A stretch of 64,000 nt of DNA from Bacillota bacterium (GTDB lineage: Bacteria > Bacillota > UBA4882 > UBA8346): contig JAEZJK010000075.1 of assembly GCA_023415835.1 (NCBI GenBank), positions 1-64,000 of the forward strand. The letters are read 5' to 3'. Below the pieces are notes generated by a model, which saw only the letters and a program-made list of their open reading frames with translations, was not told where the DNA came from and did no database searches. The position numbers were made by a program, and so were the translations under genes. This document shows, piece by piece, positions 34,813-44,511 of this stretch (the stretch's first letter is position 1; each line of letters begins with the position of its first letter).

Positions 34813-36073
34813 AAAACTGGACGATATTGATGGCCCAAGCTGAGCCACAAATCCCAAAGGTTGGCGTCAAAGTGAAGATTAAGAATGTTTTTAACCCTGC
34901 CACCCAAAGGCTTAGATAAAGGATCTTATCCGTTGCTCCCACTGCCGCCAACATGGTGATGTTGAGGATCGAGATACCAGTAAACGGCAAACCGACTACT
35001 AAAATTTTTATCAATCGGATCGGAATGGCGACCGCCCCTCCATAGAGGAACCGTGCCAGGGGAGCGGCTGAAAATAAAATTACGAAATATCCGCTAAGGC
35101 ATAAAACAGAATTAACCAAGTAAAACAAGGATATTTTTCGTTTGATTTTTTCAAGCGACGCAGTTTTAAAAGCGGAACTGATTTGGGGCGAAAGCACACT
35201 AGCTAGCGGCGCCATCAGGATTAACGGGAAATAGGCGACTGGTTCGGCCATGCCCGCTAATTGCCCGAAGAGGCCGGTGCTTACCTGGGATGTGTATCCG
35301 GCCCGAATCAGCATGAAGGGAATGATCACGCCTTCGCTGGCAAGGCTAGCTGAAGTGATTATTTGGTTTAATAAGAGGGGCCAGGAATAGCTGATGATTT
35401 CGGGTTTTGGCACTGGGGATTTGATATTCGGCACTGTTAGTTTAGTTTGATATTTTAGGAAGAAAACCAAGCTGATTAAACAAGTGATTTCACCGACGGT
35501 TAATCCGACGAGAGGGAAAGCATATACCGAAAGAGGGAGTAAGGGGGCAATAATACAAACTAGTAAATATGTTGTCCCTACTTCAGAAAATTGTTCGGCG
35601 ATTTCGGAGACGGCTGTCGGGGCGGTATTGGAAAAGCCTTGAAAGTAACCGCGATAAATCGCGGAAAGCGCCGAAAAAGGGATCGCTAGAGCGATAACGT
35701 ATAAGGCCTCCCTGACCCTGGGGTCTGTAAAAACATGTTTGCTGATAACCGGAGTAAAAAACACCAACAAGCTTCCGGTTATGAAAGCAGAGATGAAAAC
35801 TAGCCTAACCGCCCATTTGCGGAGGGAGTTAATCCTAAGGTATTCTCGGGAGGCAAGATATTCCGAAACCCACTTGGTTAATGCTAACGGTAGGCCAAGG
35901 GTTGCCAATCCGCTAAGTAACCGATAAACCGGATAAACCATTTGCAGGATTCCCAGGCTTTCTGGACCTACTTTTCGCGCTAACCAAATACGGTAGATTG
36001 AGCCGGATAGTTGAATTATGAGGCCGGAACCCACTAAATAGAAGAAATTAATCAGATTGGGACGTTTTTTCAA
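34703..36073 (-). CDS. spoVB: SpoVB/MurJ-type polysaccharide flippase, C-terminally shortened
   Basis: 456 aa. TTG 36073 is chosen because GGGGGT ends 6 nt upstream; ATG 36088 overlaps that ribosome site. Twelve or thirteen membrane helices and the SpoVB-like signature RGYFQGFSNTAPTAVSEIAEQ (about residues 140-160) place it in the MVF/MATE-like family that flips lipid-linked precursors. SpoVB is needed for spore cortex. Bacillus SpoVB has about 518 residues and 14 helices, so about one or two helices are missing. The last 36 codons (…KSGEESLPKWRLPFRYRAESL region) are read antisense to PBP1A and look non-native. YtgP-like or MurJ-like function is an alternative. Confidence 0.82.
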   Translation of the reverse strand: MKKRPNLINFFYLVGSGLIIQLSGSIYRIWLARKVGPESLGILQMVYPVYRLLSGLATLGLPLALTKWVSEYLASREYLRINSLRKWAVRLVFISAFITGSLLVFFTPVISKHVFTDPRVREALYVIALAIPFSALSAIYRGYFQGFSNTAPTAVSEIAEQFSEVGTTYLLVCIIAPLLPLSVYAFPLVGLTVGEITCLISLVFFLKYQTKLTVPNIKSPVPKPEIISYSWPLLLNQIITSASLASEGVIIPFMLIRAGYTSQVSTGLFGQLAGMAEPVAYFPLILMAPLASVLSPQISSAFKTASLEKIKRKISLFYLVNSVLCLSGYFVILFSAAPLARFLYGGAVAIPIRLIKILVVGLPFTGISILNITMLAAVGATDKILYLSLWVAGLKTFLIFTLTPTFGICGSAWAINIVQFFIALASLAELWPFLPKSGEESLPKWRLPFRYRAESL

Positions 36074-36508
36074 AATTGTTACCCCCATAATAGGATACTT
36101 ATGGGAGGGATAGGCCTAATATGTCAGTGATTATATCCGAGTTGAGCAGCCTGAGTGAAACTAGAGGCCCGGAATGACCCGAGCCCCATAAGGAAAAGGA
36201 GGTTGTGTTGTTATTTATATAATAACAAAATATTATTGAGCCCAAATGAACAAAGAGTAAATAAATTGTAAATCATCCAAGATTAAAGGGTAAAATGAAA
36301 TAGCACAGTGAAATCTGTGCTATTACTAAAAAAGAAGGGAAAAATGAAAGGGTTGCTATTAATATAACATAATTAGGTTGGTTTGTCGGTTAAAAAACCG
36401 TTACATCACAGTTACCGTTTAATTAAAGCACTCTCCTTATGACTTCAGCATAAGATATCGCAGTTAGCGTTTTAATGGTAAGCGCTACCGGTAAAAGGAG
36501 GGGTTTTT
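36074..36508. other. 435-bp gene-free region upstream of the ABC importer
   Basis: No coding frame supported. It contains a 10-bp perfect hairpin AATAGCACAG / CTGTGCTATT (36299-36324) without a T-run, and CGGTT-AAAA-AACCG (36387-36400). One or more could control the importer downstream. I see no match to a TPP or other riboswitch that I know. Confidence 0.5.
36299..36324. repeat. Perfect 10-bp hairpin
   Basis: AATAGCACAG (36299-36308), 6-nt loop, CTGTGCTATT (36315-36324). It could terminate or regulate; there is no T-tract to decide. Confidence 0.5.
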
Positions 36509-37504
36509 TTGAAAAGGGTTTTAATTTTTTCATTAATTTGCCTGGTTTTGTTAGGGAACTCAGTTTGGGCTGTCCCGAAGCTGGAAAAAGTCCGTTTATC
36601 GGAAGTGGTTAGGTCGGTTTTTTATGCTCCGCAGTATGTGGCTATAAATAAAGGGTTTTTTAAGGATGAAGGCATTGAAATAGACCTTTCTACAGCTTGG
36701 GGAGCTGATAAAGGAGCGGCCGCTTTGGTATCGGGAAGTGTAGATATAGGATTTTTCGGTCCGGAAGCTGCGGTTTATGTTTATAATCAAGGAGCCAGCA
36801 ATTATTTGGTTGCATTTGCCCAGTTAACTAAGGGTGATGGCTCGTTCTTTTTAGCAAGGCAGCCGATTCCCAACTTTGACTGGAAAGATGTAAAAGGTAA
36901 AACGATAATTGGGGGCCGCCAGGGCGGAGTGCCCGAGATGCTAATGGAACACGTATTACGTGAAAACGGTATTACACCGCATAAAGACGTTACTATTCTC
37001 CAAAATATCCAATTCACCGCTACTGCCGGCGCATTTAAAAGCGGCGTCGGGGATTTTCTCCAATTGTTTGAACCGACGGTCTCGGTGTTAGAACGGGAAG
37101 GGATCGGATATGTAGTCGCTTCCTTTCGAACGGACGGCGGAGTGCTCCCGTATACCGTATATCATGCCCGGAAAGACTGGCTCGCCAAAAATCCGAAAAT
37201 GACGCAACGGTTTACCAATGCGATTTATCGGGGGCAGATCTGGGTCCAAAACCATTCGGTTGCCCAGATTGTGGCGACAATTGCCAACTTTTTCCCGGAT
37301 ACCGATACCGATTTATTGACTAGGTCGGTGAAAAGATATCAAGCTCAGGACACTTGGGCTCAAAACCCGATCTTGACCAAGGCCGCATTTAACAGGCTTC
37401 AAGATATTATTTATGAAGCTGGGGAGCTTAAAAAGAAAGTGCCCTATGAAAAGATGGTCACCACTAAATTTGCAATGGAAGCTGTCCAAAAGATTCAAGA
37501 ATAG
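36509..37504 (+). CDS. ABC transporter solute-binding protein (NMT1/SsuA type)
   Basis: 331 aa; TTG start with AGGAGGGG. Signal peptide 1-21 (ends SVWA, cut before VPK) and no lipobox cysteine, so it should be free in a periplasm. Family features: LSEVVRSVFYAPQYVAINKGFFKDEGIEI and later VSGSVDIGFFGPEA, the NMT1/THI5 or sulfonate-binding pattern. Substrate is not determined. The family takes pyrimidine precursors, alkanesulfonates and other anions. It is followed by a matching ATPase and permease in one operon. Confidence 0.88.
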   Translation: MKRVLIFSLICLVLLGNSVWAVPKLEKVRLSEVVRSVFYAPQYVAINKGFFKDEGIEIDLSTAWGADKGAAALVSGSVDIGFFGPEAAVYVYNQGASNYLVAFAQLTKGDGSFFLARQPIPNFDWKDVKGKTIIGGRQGGVPEMLMEHVLRENGITPHKDVTILQNIQFTATAGAFKSGVGDFLQLFEPTVSVLEREGIGYVVASFRTDGGVLPYTVYHARKDWLAKNPKMTQRFTNAIYRGQIWVQNHSVAQIVATIANFFPDTDTDLLTRSVKRYQAQDTWAQNPILTKAAFNRLQDIIYEAGELKKKVPYEKMVTTKFAMEAVQKIQE

Positions 37505-37523
37505 CCGGGAGGATTTATTTTCT

Positions 37524-38294
37524 ATGGTTAAACTGATCGATTTAGGGATGAAGTATGTAAATCGTTTGGGAGAGACAGTAGCCTTAACCGGAGTCAATTT
37601 TGAAGTGGAACCGGAAGAATTTGTCTCGATCCTTGGACCCAGCGGCTGCGGTAAAAGCACTATTTTATCTTTAATCGCCGGCATGCTCTTCCCAACTAAC
37701 GGTAGAGTTGAAATCGAAGCTTGTGAAGTAACCGGTACCTCAATGAAAGTAGGCTATATGCTTCAACACGATCACTTAATGGAATGGCGCAGTATTAAAT
37801 CCAATGCTTGGTTGGGATTGGAAGTTAGGGGCCTGGCCGATCTAAGGCATAAAAAAGAGGCTGAAGAGCTTTTAATCCGGTACGGTCTGGGAGATTTTCT
37901 AAACCGTTATCCTTCCGAATTGTCGGGGGGGATGAGGCAGAGGGCAGCCCTGGTCAGGACGCTAGCCCTCCAACCTCAACTCCTGCTTTTGGATGAACCT
38001 TTCTCGGCATTAGATTATCAGGCACGGTTAAACCTAGAGGAAGAAGTGGCTCAGATCCTGAAGGAAGCAAAGAAGACCGTCGTTTTGGTCACCCATGATA
38101 TTGCCGAGGCAATAGCGATGTCGGATCGGATTTTAGTGATGTCGCCCCGGCCGGGCAAGATTAAAGCGGAGTACCGAATCGAATTGAGCGGAAAAAATGG
38201 TTCGCCGTTTGCAGCCCGGCAGGCTCCGGAATTCAGGGAATATTTCAAAGCGATCTGGAGCGACTTGGAGGTGAAAAGTGAAATTGCGCTGTGA
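37524..38294 (+). CDS. ABC transporter ATP-binding protein (SsuB/TauB type)
   Basis: 256 aa from ATG 37524 (GGGAGGA upstream; the longer frame from 37413 overlaps the binding protein). Walker A GPSGCGKST, signature LSGGMRQRAAL, Walker B LLLLDEPFSALD, H-loop VTHD. Cytosolic energiser of the importer. It overlaps the permease start by 17 bp. Confidence 0.93.
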   Translation: MVKLIDLGMKYVNRLGETVALTGVNFEVEPEEFVSILGPSGCGKSTILSLIAGMLFPTNGRVEIEACEVTGTSMKVGYMLQHDHLMEWRSIKSNAWLGLEVRGLADLRHKKEAEELLIRYGLGDFLNRYPSELSGGMRQRAALVRTLALQPQLLLLDEPFSALDYQARLNLEEEVAQILKEAKKTVVLVTHDIAEAIAMSDRILVMSPRPGKIKAEYRIELSGKNGSPFAARQAPEFREYFKAIWSDLEVKSEIAL

Positions 38295-39126
38295 GATGGG
38301 TAAGTTGTGGCTGCATAAATGGTTGAGGCGGGGTTCTATCTCCGATATCCACGGCTACTTTTTGGAAAATACCCGAATCCAGGATTTTTTGATCCGTCTC
38401 TATCAGGTGATGATCGTTCTCAGCCTTATCATTATCTGGGAAGTAGGCGCCCAAAGGACATGGATTGATCCGTTTATCATGAGCCAGCCTAGTAAGGTTA
38501 TCCAAACAACTGTGGAGTTATATCGCTCCGGTAAACTTTGGATCCATATCGGCACGACAGTCGGAGAAACAGGGATCGGGTTTATCGCCGGGACATTGGG
38601 AGGGACATTAATCGCTATCTTACTGTGGTGGTCGCCAAAGGTTTCCCGGATACTTGAACCCTACATTGTAGTATTAAACAGTATACCCAAGGTGGCTTTA
38701 GGTCCGGTATTTATTGTCTGGCTAGGGAGCGGTACTCCGGCAATTATCGCGATGGCGTTGGCAATATCGATTATTGTAACGGTAATGATGGTTTTTAATG
38801 GCTTTAACGAGGTAGATCCCGATAAGATTAAATTGTTAAAAAGCTTTGGGGCTACCCGGCGCCAGGTTATGGCCAAAGTGACCTTACCGGCTTCGGTGCC
38901 TACGATTATTGCCGCTTTAAAAGTGAACTTGGGATTATCATTAGTCGGGACTATTGTCGGGGAATTTCTCGTTTCCAAAGAAGGTTTGGGGTACCTAATT
39001 GTTTACGGCGGCCAGGTTTTTAATATGAGCCTAGTTATGGCGAGTGTTTTGATCCTATGCATAGTTGCGGTTATTCTATACTACGCTGTCAGTATCTTGG
39101 AGAAAAGGGTGATTCGCTGGAAGTGA
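38278..39126 (+). CDS. ABC transporter permease (SsuC/TauC type)
   Basis: 282 aa; GTG start with GGAGGTG. About six membrane helices and the permease EAA loop (FNGFNEVDPDKIKLLKSFGATRRQVMAKVTLPAS). N-terminus basic, about 40 residues before the first helix. It completes the SBP-ATPase-permease cassette. The nearest relative in this window is the permease at 46625, in a separate cassette with a different gene order. Confidence 0.92.
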   Translation: MKLRCEMGKLWLHKWLRRGSISDIHGYFLENTRIQDFLIRLYQVMIVLSLIIIWEVGAQRTWIDPFIMSQPSKVIQTTVELYRSGKLWIHIGTTVGETGIGFIAGTLGGTLIAILLWWSPKVSRILEPYIVVLNSIPKVALGPVFIVWLGSGTPAIIAMALAISIIVTVMMVFNGFNEVDPDKIKLLKSFGATRRQVMAKVTLPASVPTIIAALKVNLGLSLVGTIVGEFLVSKEGLGYLIVYGGQVFNMSLVMASVLILCIVAVILYYAVSILEKRVIRWK

Positions 39127-39334
39127 CTAAAGGTTTGTAACTTTTTAAAGGGGATTACGTTAAAAATAGGGATAATTGAAATTAGGAATGCCGAAAATGA
39201 TATATAGGCGGATAGAGCAACCGAGCCTTTGATGCCAAAGTTTGTGTCTATTGTTAACAATCAACCACTATTCAATCTATGATCAATATGATATTTTTTA
39301 TGGTGAATCATTGTATTTTTAGGGGATGAATTAA

Positions 39335-41425
39335 TTGAAACATTTGGAACGCAAAGCGATAATCGGGCTAGCAATTTTTATAATATGCGGTGTTTTGATT
39401 TTCGCCGCGGATCTTAGCCGGGACATGCGTCAAAAATTGGAGAATATCCGAATGGCTTCATCGGTTTACGACCGAAATGGGCAGTTAGTTGGGAATTTGT
39501 ATTTTTACAACCGTATTTGGGTCTCGCTTGACCGTATCCCTAAGGATATTCGAAACGCTGTGGTCGCAATTGAAGACTCGCGTTTTTACCAACATAACGG
39601 AGTTGACCTCAAGGGCATGGCCAGGGCCTTTTGGCATAACATTACTCCGGGCGGTGGCATGGAAGGCGGGAGCACTATTACCCAACAACTGGCCAAAATA
39701 TCGTTATTAACTTCGGAAAGGACTTTGACCCGTAAGGTTCAGGATATCAATTACGCGCTCCAAATTGAAGAAGTATATACGAAAGACGAGATTTTAGAGC
39801 TCTATTTGAACAGCGTCTATTTAGCCCACGGTAATGTGGGAATTGAAGCGGCGGCACGGTATTATTTTAATAAATCAACCGGTCAATTAAGTTTGGCTGA
39901 ATCAGCGCTGCTCGCTGGGTTAATTCAGAGCCCGGAGAATTATTCGCCGGTAAAGAACCCTCAAAAAGCCAGAAGCCGTCGGAATACAGTCCTCAAAAAA
40001 ATGTTGGAGCAAAAATATATCACCAAGGCCCAATACGATGCCGCGACCGCCAATCCGGTTAAAACCGTCAAACGGCCAACCACTGCTTCAACCGGCGCTT
40101 ATTTTCTCGACTATTTAAAAGAATACTTAATCAAAAAGGAAGGCTTTACTGAAGAACAATTAAGGTTCGGCGGTTACAAAATTTATTCCACCTTGGATAT
40201 GTCATGTCAAAAAGAGGCGGAAAAGGTAATGGTAACTTTACCGCAAGTGCCTGCCAGAACCCAGCCCCAAGGAGCGCTGATTACCATTGATCCGAAAACC
40301 GGCGGGATTTTGGCGATGATGGGTGGGCGTAACTACTCGACTAGCCAATATAACCGGGCGGTGCGTTCCCACCGTCAGCCCGGTTCGGCAATTAAGCCAT
40401 TCGTGTATGCTACAGCCCTTGAGAAGGGTTATACCGCTGCTTCAATCTTTGATGACAAACCGCTGACCATTACTTTATCCGACGGAAAGGAATGGAAGCC
40501 AGAGAATTATGATCGTAAATTTCAAGGTAAGATGAACTTGCGGGAAGCGCTCCGTGATTCGGTTAATTCCGTAGCCATCCAATTGCTGCAAGAGGTAGGA
40601 ATTGAAGAGGTTGTAAAGCAGATGGAACAGATGGGTATTACCAGCTTGGTCAAACAAGGGAAATCCCATGACTTAAACTTGGCCCCCCTTTCCTTGGGAG
40701 GGCTTACTAAGGGCGTTACTCCTCTGGAACTAGCTATGGCTTATGCGCCTTTTGCCAATGAAGGGAATTACGCCGAACCTTTTCCGATCCTAAAAATTGC
40801 CGATCGGCACGGTAATTTGTTGAAGGAATTTAAACCAGCAATTAAACCGGCGCTTTCGCCCCAGACCGCTTATATTATGACCATGTTAATGAAGGATGTC
40901 GTTGATCAAGGGACCGGAATCCGGGCCAAACTGCCGGACCGGCCGGCTGCCGGTAAAACCGGAACCACCAGCGACTACACTAATGCCTGGTTTGTCGGGT
41001 ATACTCCGGAAATGTTGACTGTTATTTGGGTTGGTAATGACCGCCAAGATCAGCCGATGATCTATAAGGGGTTAAATATCGGAAGCTCAACTGCAGCTAC
41101 TTTGTGGGGATCATATATGAAAGCGGCCACCCGCGATCTCCCGGTCACCGATTATCCCGAACCCCCAGGGATCGTCTGGGCTAGTGTCGATCCAAATACC
41201 GGCGAGGCAGTCCCGGATTGGTCCGGCGCCGAAACTTACCAAGAAGTTTTTAGTGAGAATAACGTCCCGAAAAGCCCGATGTATAAAATTTGGCGTTGGT
41301 TTTTCCCTGGTCAAAAAAAGGTTGAACAGCCCGTTGACGGGATTCAAGAAACCCAAACCCCAACTCCGGAGAGCCCGGCTCCTCAGGTAAATGATGATGG
41401 GTTAGACCCGGTTGAACAATTTTGA
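39335..41425 (+). CDS. Class A penicillin-binding protein (PBP1A type)
   Basis: 696 aa; TTG start with GGGGATGA. One membrane helix (about 10-30), GT51 domain (EDSRFYQHNGVDLKGM; EGGSTITQQLAKISLL), transpeptidase with QPGSAIKPF, SVN and AAGKTGTTSDYTNAWF, then a Pro-rich tail (QTPTPESPAPQ). It is a paralogue of the PBP at 32917, with the full C-terminal region that the other lacks (PGIVWASVDPNTGEAVPDW). It makes and cross-links peptidoglycan outside the cytoplasmic membrane. A 12-bp palindrome ATTGTTAACAAT lies upstream at 39250. No overlap with neighbours. Confidence 0.93.
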   Translation: MKHLERKAIIGLAIFIICGVLIFAADLSRDMRQKLENIRMASSVYDRNGQLVGNLYFYNRIWVSLDRIPKDIRNAVVAIEDSRFYQHNGVDLKGMARAFWHNITPGGGMEGGSTITQQLAKISLLTSERTLTRKVQDINYALQIEEVYTKDEILELYLNSVYLAHGNVGIEAAARYYFNKSTGQLSLAESALLAGLIQSPENYSPVKNPQKARSRRNTVLKKMLEQKYITKAQYDAATANPVKTVKRPTTASTGAYFLDYLKEYLIKKEGFTEEQLRFGGYKIYSTLDMSCQKEAEKVMVTLPQVPARTQPQGALITIDPKTGGILAMMGGRNYSTSQYNRAVRSHRQPGSAIKPFVYATALEKGYTAASIFDDKPLTITLSDGKEWKPENYDRKFQGKMNLREALRDSVNSVAIQLLQEVGIEEVVKQMEQMGITSLVKQGKSHDLNLAPLSLGGLTKGVTPLELAMAYAPFANEGNYAEPFPILKIADRHGNLLKEFKPAIKPALSPQTAYIMTMLMKDVVDQGTGIRAKLPDRPAAGKTGTTSDYTNAWFVGYTPEMLTVIWVGNDRQDQPMIYKGLNIGSSTAATLWGSYMKAATRDLPVTDYPEPPGIVWASVDPNTGEAVPDWSGAETYQEVFSENNVPKSPMYKIWRWFFPGQKKVEQPVDGIQETQTPTPESPAPQVNDDGLDPVEQF

Positions 41426-41495
41426 CCACGGATAACACAGATGAGGCAGATGAGCTAAAGTAACGATGGCCACAGAGGGCACAGAGAACGCAAAG
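41424..41495. repeat. Word-like intergenic repeats (CACGGATAACACAGATGAGG and CCACAGAGGGCACAGAG)
   Basis: Two adjacent low-complexity words: 41424-41454 (ACGGATAACACAGATGAGG-type) and 41468-41495 (CCACAGAGGGCACAGAGAACGC). Similar text occurs between genes in many unrelated bacteria. They begin inside the PBP stop codon. Confidence 0.45.
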
Positions 41496-41685
41496 TAGTG
41501 CTAATAATTGAAACGATTGTTGATAATAACGAATCAATAATAATCACAACCAAGAGTTATTTTTGAAGTAATCGCCCACTCAAGGATACTGGGGCAATCG
41601 AAAAGACGTCAAAGCTGAACAATCAATACCCTTGCCTCGCGCCTCATGGTTCATACCTTAACAATAATAAAATGAGAGAGTGAAA

Positions 41686-42399
41686 ATGCGGTTAGATCGA
41701 TATTTAGCGAATATGGGTTGCGGTAGCCGGAGCGAGGTCAAGCGGTTAATTCGGTCGGGCAGCGTTACTGTCAATGATCAATCCATCAAAGACGAATCTT
41801 TTCAAATAGATCCGGGTTACGACTTGGTTGTTTGTTGGGGCAAGGAGGTAAGTTACCGAGAATATGTATATTTGATGCTCAATAAGCCGGCGGGAGTGAT
41901 CTCCGCTACTGAGGATTCCAAAGAACGCACCGTTTTAGATTTGATTGACCCAAAGTACCATAACAAAGGGATTTTCCCGGTGGGGCGTTTGGATAAGGAT
42001 ACAGAAGGCCTCCTAATTTTAACTAATAACGGTGAATTAGGGCATAAACTGCTTTCCCCCAAAAAGAAGGTACCGAAACGTTATTTCGCCAAAGTATCCG
42101 GAATAATCGATCCGGAGGATGTTGCATCATTCCGAAACGGTATAGTCCTGGATGACGGGTATCGGACGATGCCGGCCGAGTTGGAATTATTGCGGACAGG
42201 CGACCCCAATGAAGTAATGGTAATGATCCAAGAAGGGAAATATCATCAAATTAAAAGGATGTTTCAAGCCCTGGGTAAACATGTGGTATATTTGAAAAGG
42301 TTAGCCATGGGGGATCTCACGCTTGACCCGAATTTAAAAATGGGAGCCTATCGGGAATTAACCGCGGAAGAGATTAGGATACTCTCCGGGACGGAGTGA
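41686..42399 (+). CDS. rsuA: 16S rRNA pseudouridine synthase (RsuA/RluB family)
   Basis: 237 aa from ATG 41686; GTG 41680 overlaps the GAGAG ribosome region. N-terminal S4 domain (MRLDRYLANMGCGSRSEVKRLIRSG split by a turn), catalytic core with GRLDKDTEGLLILTNNG (conserved Asp) and the end KRMFQALGKHVVYLKRLAMG. It isomerises a uridine in rRNA; RsuA acts at U516 of 16S rRNA. RluB-type action on 23S rRNA cannot be excluded from sequence alone. It stands alone. Confidence 0.9.
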   Translation: MRLDRYLANMGCGSRSEVKRLIRSGSVTVNDQSIKDESFQIDPGYDLVVCWGKEVSYREYVYLMLNKPAGVISATEDSKERTVLDLIDPKYHNKGIFPVGRLDKDTEGLLILTNNGELGHKLLSPKKKVPKRYFAKVSGIIDPEDVASFRNGIVLDDGYRTMPAELELLRTGDPNEVMVMIQEGKYHQIKRMFQALGKHVVYLKRLAMGDLTLDPNLKMGAYRELTAEEIRILSGTE

Positions 42400-42410
42400 T
42401 CATGAAAAAA

Positions 42411-42437
42411 CTAGCCCCTCCATAGTAGAGAGGCTAG
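42411..42437 (-). terminator. Terminator of amt-glnK
   Basis: CTAGCC (42411-42416) pairs with GGCTAG (42432-42437), with CTC/GAG inside. On the minus strand it is followed by TTTTTT (complement of 42405-42410). Confidence 0.75.
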
Positions 42438-42442
42438 AACCA

Positions 42443-42781
42443 TTATAAAGCTGTATCTCCTTCTTCGCCGGTCCGAATCCTGACGACCTCATCAATAGTG
42501 GAGATAAAGATCTTACCATCCCCAATTTCTCCGGTACGGGCATTTTCAATAATAGTTTTTTTGATGGTTTCAACTTCGTTGTCCTTTACGACCACTTCCA
42601 TCTTAATCTTAGCGATTAAATCTACTTTATATTTTTCACCGCGCCATTGTTGCATAATGCCCTTTTGCTTTCCGTGGCCTTCGATTTCGGAGATCATCAA
42701 TCCTGAGTAACCGACTTTCTCCAAAGCTTGACGGACTTGTTCCAGTTTTTCCGGCCTGATAATAGCGGTAATCTGTTTCAT
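42443..42781 (-). CDS. glnK: PII nitrogen regulatory protein (GlnK type)
   Basis: 112 aa from ATG 42781 (AGGAGGG upstream); the longer frame into amt is not the start. MKQITAIIRPEKLEQVRQAL, the T-loop GHGKQKGIMQQWRGEKY with Tyr at the uridylylation position (Y51 family numbering, here in GEKYKVDL), then ENARTGEIGDGKIF. PII binds ATP/ADP and 2-oxoglutarate and blocks Amt when nitrogen is plentiful. Linked directly to amt. Confidence 0.95.
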   Translation of the reverse strand: MKQITAIIRPEKLEQVRQALEKVGYSGLMISEIEGHGKQKGIMQQWRGEKYKVDLIAKIKMEVVVKDNEVETIKKTIIENARTGEIGDGKIFISTIDEVVRIRTGEEGDTAL

Positions 42782-42782
42782 C

Positions 42783-44159
42783 TTATTTCCCTCCTTTTGC
42801 TGCAGCAACAGAGCGGCTATCGGATAATGGCGTAACACTGCCATTAACACCGGCTAAAGAATAAACCGGCTTTCTGGTTAAAAACTCAGGGTAAGCGGAG
42901 TTTCCATGCTCGCCGATGTCCAAACCTTGAATCTCTTCCTGTAAGCTTACCCTAATACCCATGGTTATCTTAAGCAGGACCCATATCAATAAGGAACTCA
43001 GGAAGACAAATACTGCAGTTGCCAATATGCCTGTTAATTGAGCCCCTAATAATTTAAACCCGCCTCCGAAGAAGAGGCCGTTTCCGGTGGCGACGCCAGC
43101 GATTTTATCTTGGGCAAATAATCCGACTGCTAAGGTTCCAAAGACTCCATTAACCAAATGGACGGATAGGGCGCCGACTGGATCGTCGATTTTCAAACGG
43201 TCAAAACCAATGACTGATAAAACTACAATGATTCCGGCGAGAAGGCCGATTATCAGCGAACTCGCCAAACTAACAAAAGCGCATGACGCCGTGATTCCGA
43301 CCAACCCTGCCAAACAACCGTTAATGGTCATTCCGAAGTCCGGTTTTCCCAATAATAACCACGAAATTGCAGTTGCGCTTAAGGTAGCTGCGATCGCTGC
43401 GGTATTAGTGGTCATCAATATGTGAGAAATTGAGCTTGGGTCGGCTGCCATGGTTGAACCGGGATTGAAACCGAACCAACCCAGCCATAAGACAAAGGCG
43501 CCGATTGTGGCAAGGCTGAGATTATGACCGGGAATTGGATGGATTTTACCGTCAGCCGAATATTTCCCAAAACGGGGCCCTAAGACCAAGATCCCAGCCA
43601 AGGCGGCCCATCCACCTACCGAGTGGACTACGCTAGAACCGGCGAAATCAAACATTCCCAGTTGCGCTAGCCAGCCTCCACCCCAGATCCAGTGGCCGAT
43701 GACTGGATAAATAAACATAGCCATCAGAAAAGAGAAGACGATGAAGGAGATATATTTGATCCGTTCGGCTACCGCCCCGGAAACGATAGTGGCTGCGGTA
43801 CCGCAGAATACTAGTTGGAAAAAGAACTTAGCCATCAAGGGTATTCCTGTCCAGCTAATAGCTGAATAAACGCCTTGATAAGCGTCGCCGGTTGCCGGAG
43901 AATTATCGGCCCCTGTTATAAAGAAAAGCCCTTTTAATCCAATGAACGGGTTGCCGTCACCAAACATAAAACCCCAACCGAGCAATAAAAAACCTAACGA
44001 GGAAACAGCAAAGACAATATAGTTTTTGGACAGGATGTTGACACAGTTTTTAGCCCGGGCAAATCCGGACTCAACCATTGCAAACCCCAAGTTCATAAAG
44101 AAGACAAGCATAGCTGCTAGTAAAACCCATAAAGTATCTAGTACAATTTTAGTATCCAT
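42783..44159 (-). CDS. amt: Ammonium transporter
   Basis: 458 aa from ATG 44159 (AAGGAG 9 nt upstream). Eleven or so membrane helices, with signature DTLWVLLAAMLVFFMNLGFAMVESG at the start and AITWTGIPLMAKFFFQ-like text; later WLGWFGFNPGSTMA and HLVNGVFGTLAVGLFA (the twin-His region). Cytoplasmic tail about 60 residues. It imports ammonium and is controlled by GlnK. A promoter candidate TTGTGC-17-TAAAAC is at 44280-44252 on the minus strand. Confidence 0.95.
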   Translation of the reverse strand: MDTKIVLDTLWVLLAAMLVFFMNLGFAMVESGFARAKNCVNILSKNYIVFAVSSLGFLLLGWGFMFGDGNPFIGLKGLFFITGADNSPATGDAYQGVYSAISWTGIPLMAKFFFQLVFCGTAATIVSGAVAERIKYISFIVFSFLMAMFIYPVIGHWIWGGGWLAQLGMFDFAGSSVVHSVGGWAALAGILVLGPRFGKYSADGKIHPIPGHNLSLATIGAFVLWLGWFGFNPGSTMAADPSSISHILMTTNTAAIAATLSATAISWLLLGKPDFGMTINGCLAGLVGITASCAFVSLASSLIIGLLAGIIVVLSVIGFDRLKIDDPVGALSVHLVNGVFGTLAVGLFAQDKIAGVATGNGLFFGGGFKLLGAQLTGILATAVFVFLSSLLIWVLLKITMGIRVSLQEEIQGLDIGEHGNSAYPEFLTRKPVYSLAGVNGSVTPLSDSRSVAAAKGGK

Positions 44160-44511
44160 AAGCGACCACTCCTTTTTTTGATAATTTCCTTTGGTAACTG
44201 GTATTAGCGCCGGGTCATCACCCACCTTCGATAGCTTCAGGTCAGCTTTAGGTTTTATTAATAGCAAAACAATAGCACAAAATAAAACATGGAATCAATG
44301 AATCTACGCTATGTATATAGGTATACAGGCATTATTATAATAGGCGGCAACCAATTACCCGGCTTAAAATTGGGGAGTAGTTTTCAAAAGGGAATTGGTG
44401 CTGACGGTCGAATATATAAATTAATTCAGTGGAAAACTTATCTTTTATCAACTGCCTTATTTGCCCCAAGAAGAAGTATGCAAATTTTTCGATTGATTTC
44501 AGGAGGCCAAG
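44160..44511. other. 352-bp intergenic region amt / DUF362
   Basis: Divergent control region. The minus side carries the amt promoter candidate (TTGTGC 44280-44275, TAAAAC 44257-44252). The plus side carries CCAATT...AATTGG (about 44348-44376). I see no supported gene: a weak open frame at 44289 has no ribosome site and no protein-like sequence. Confidence 0.45.

Noticed and set aside
36074..36508. TPP riboswitch before the NMT1-type importer
   Set aside because: No CTGAGA...ACCTGA core. The hairpins present do not match the TPP fold.
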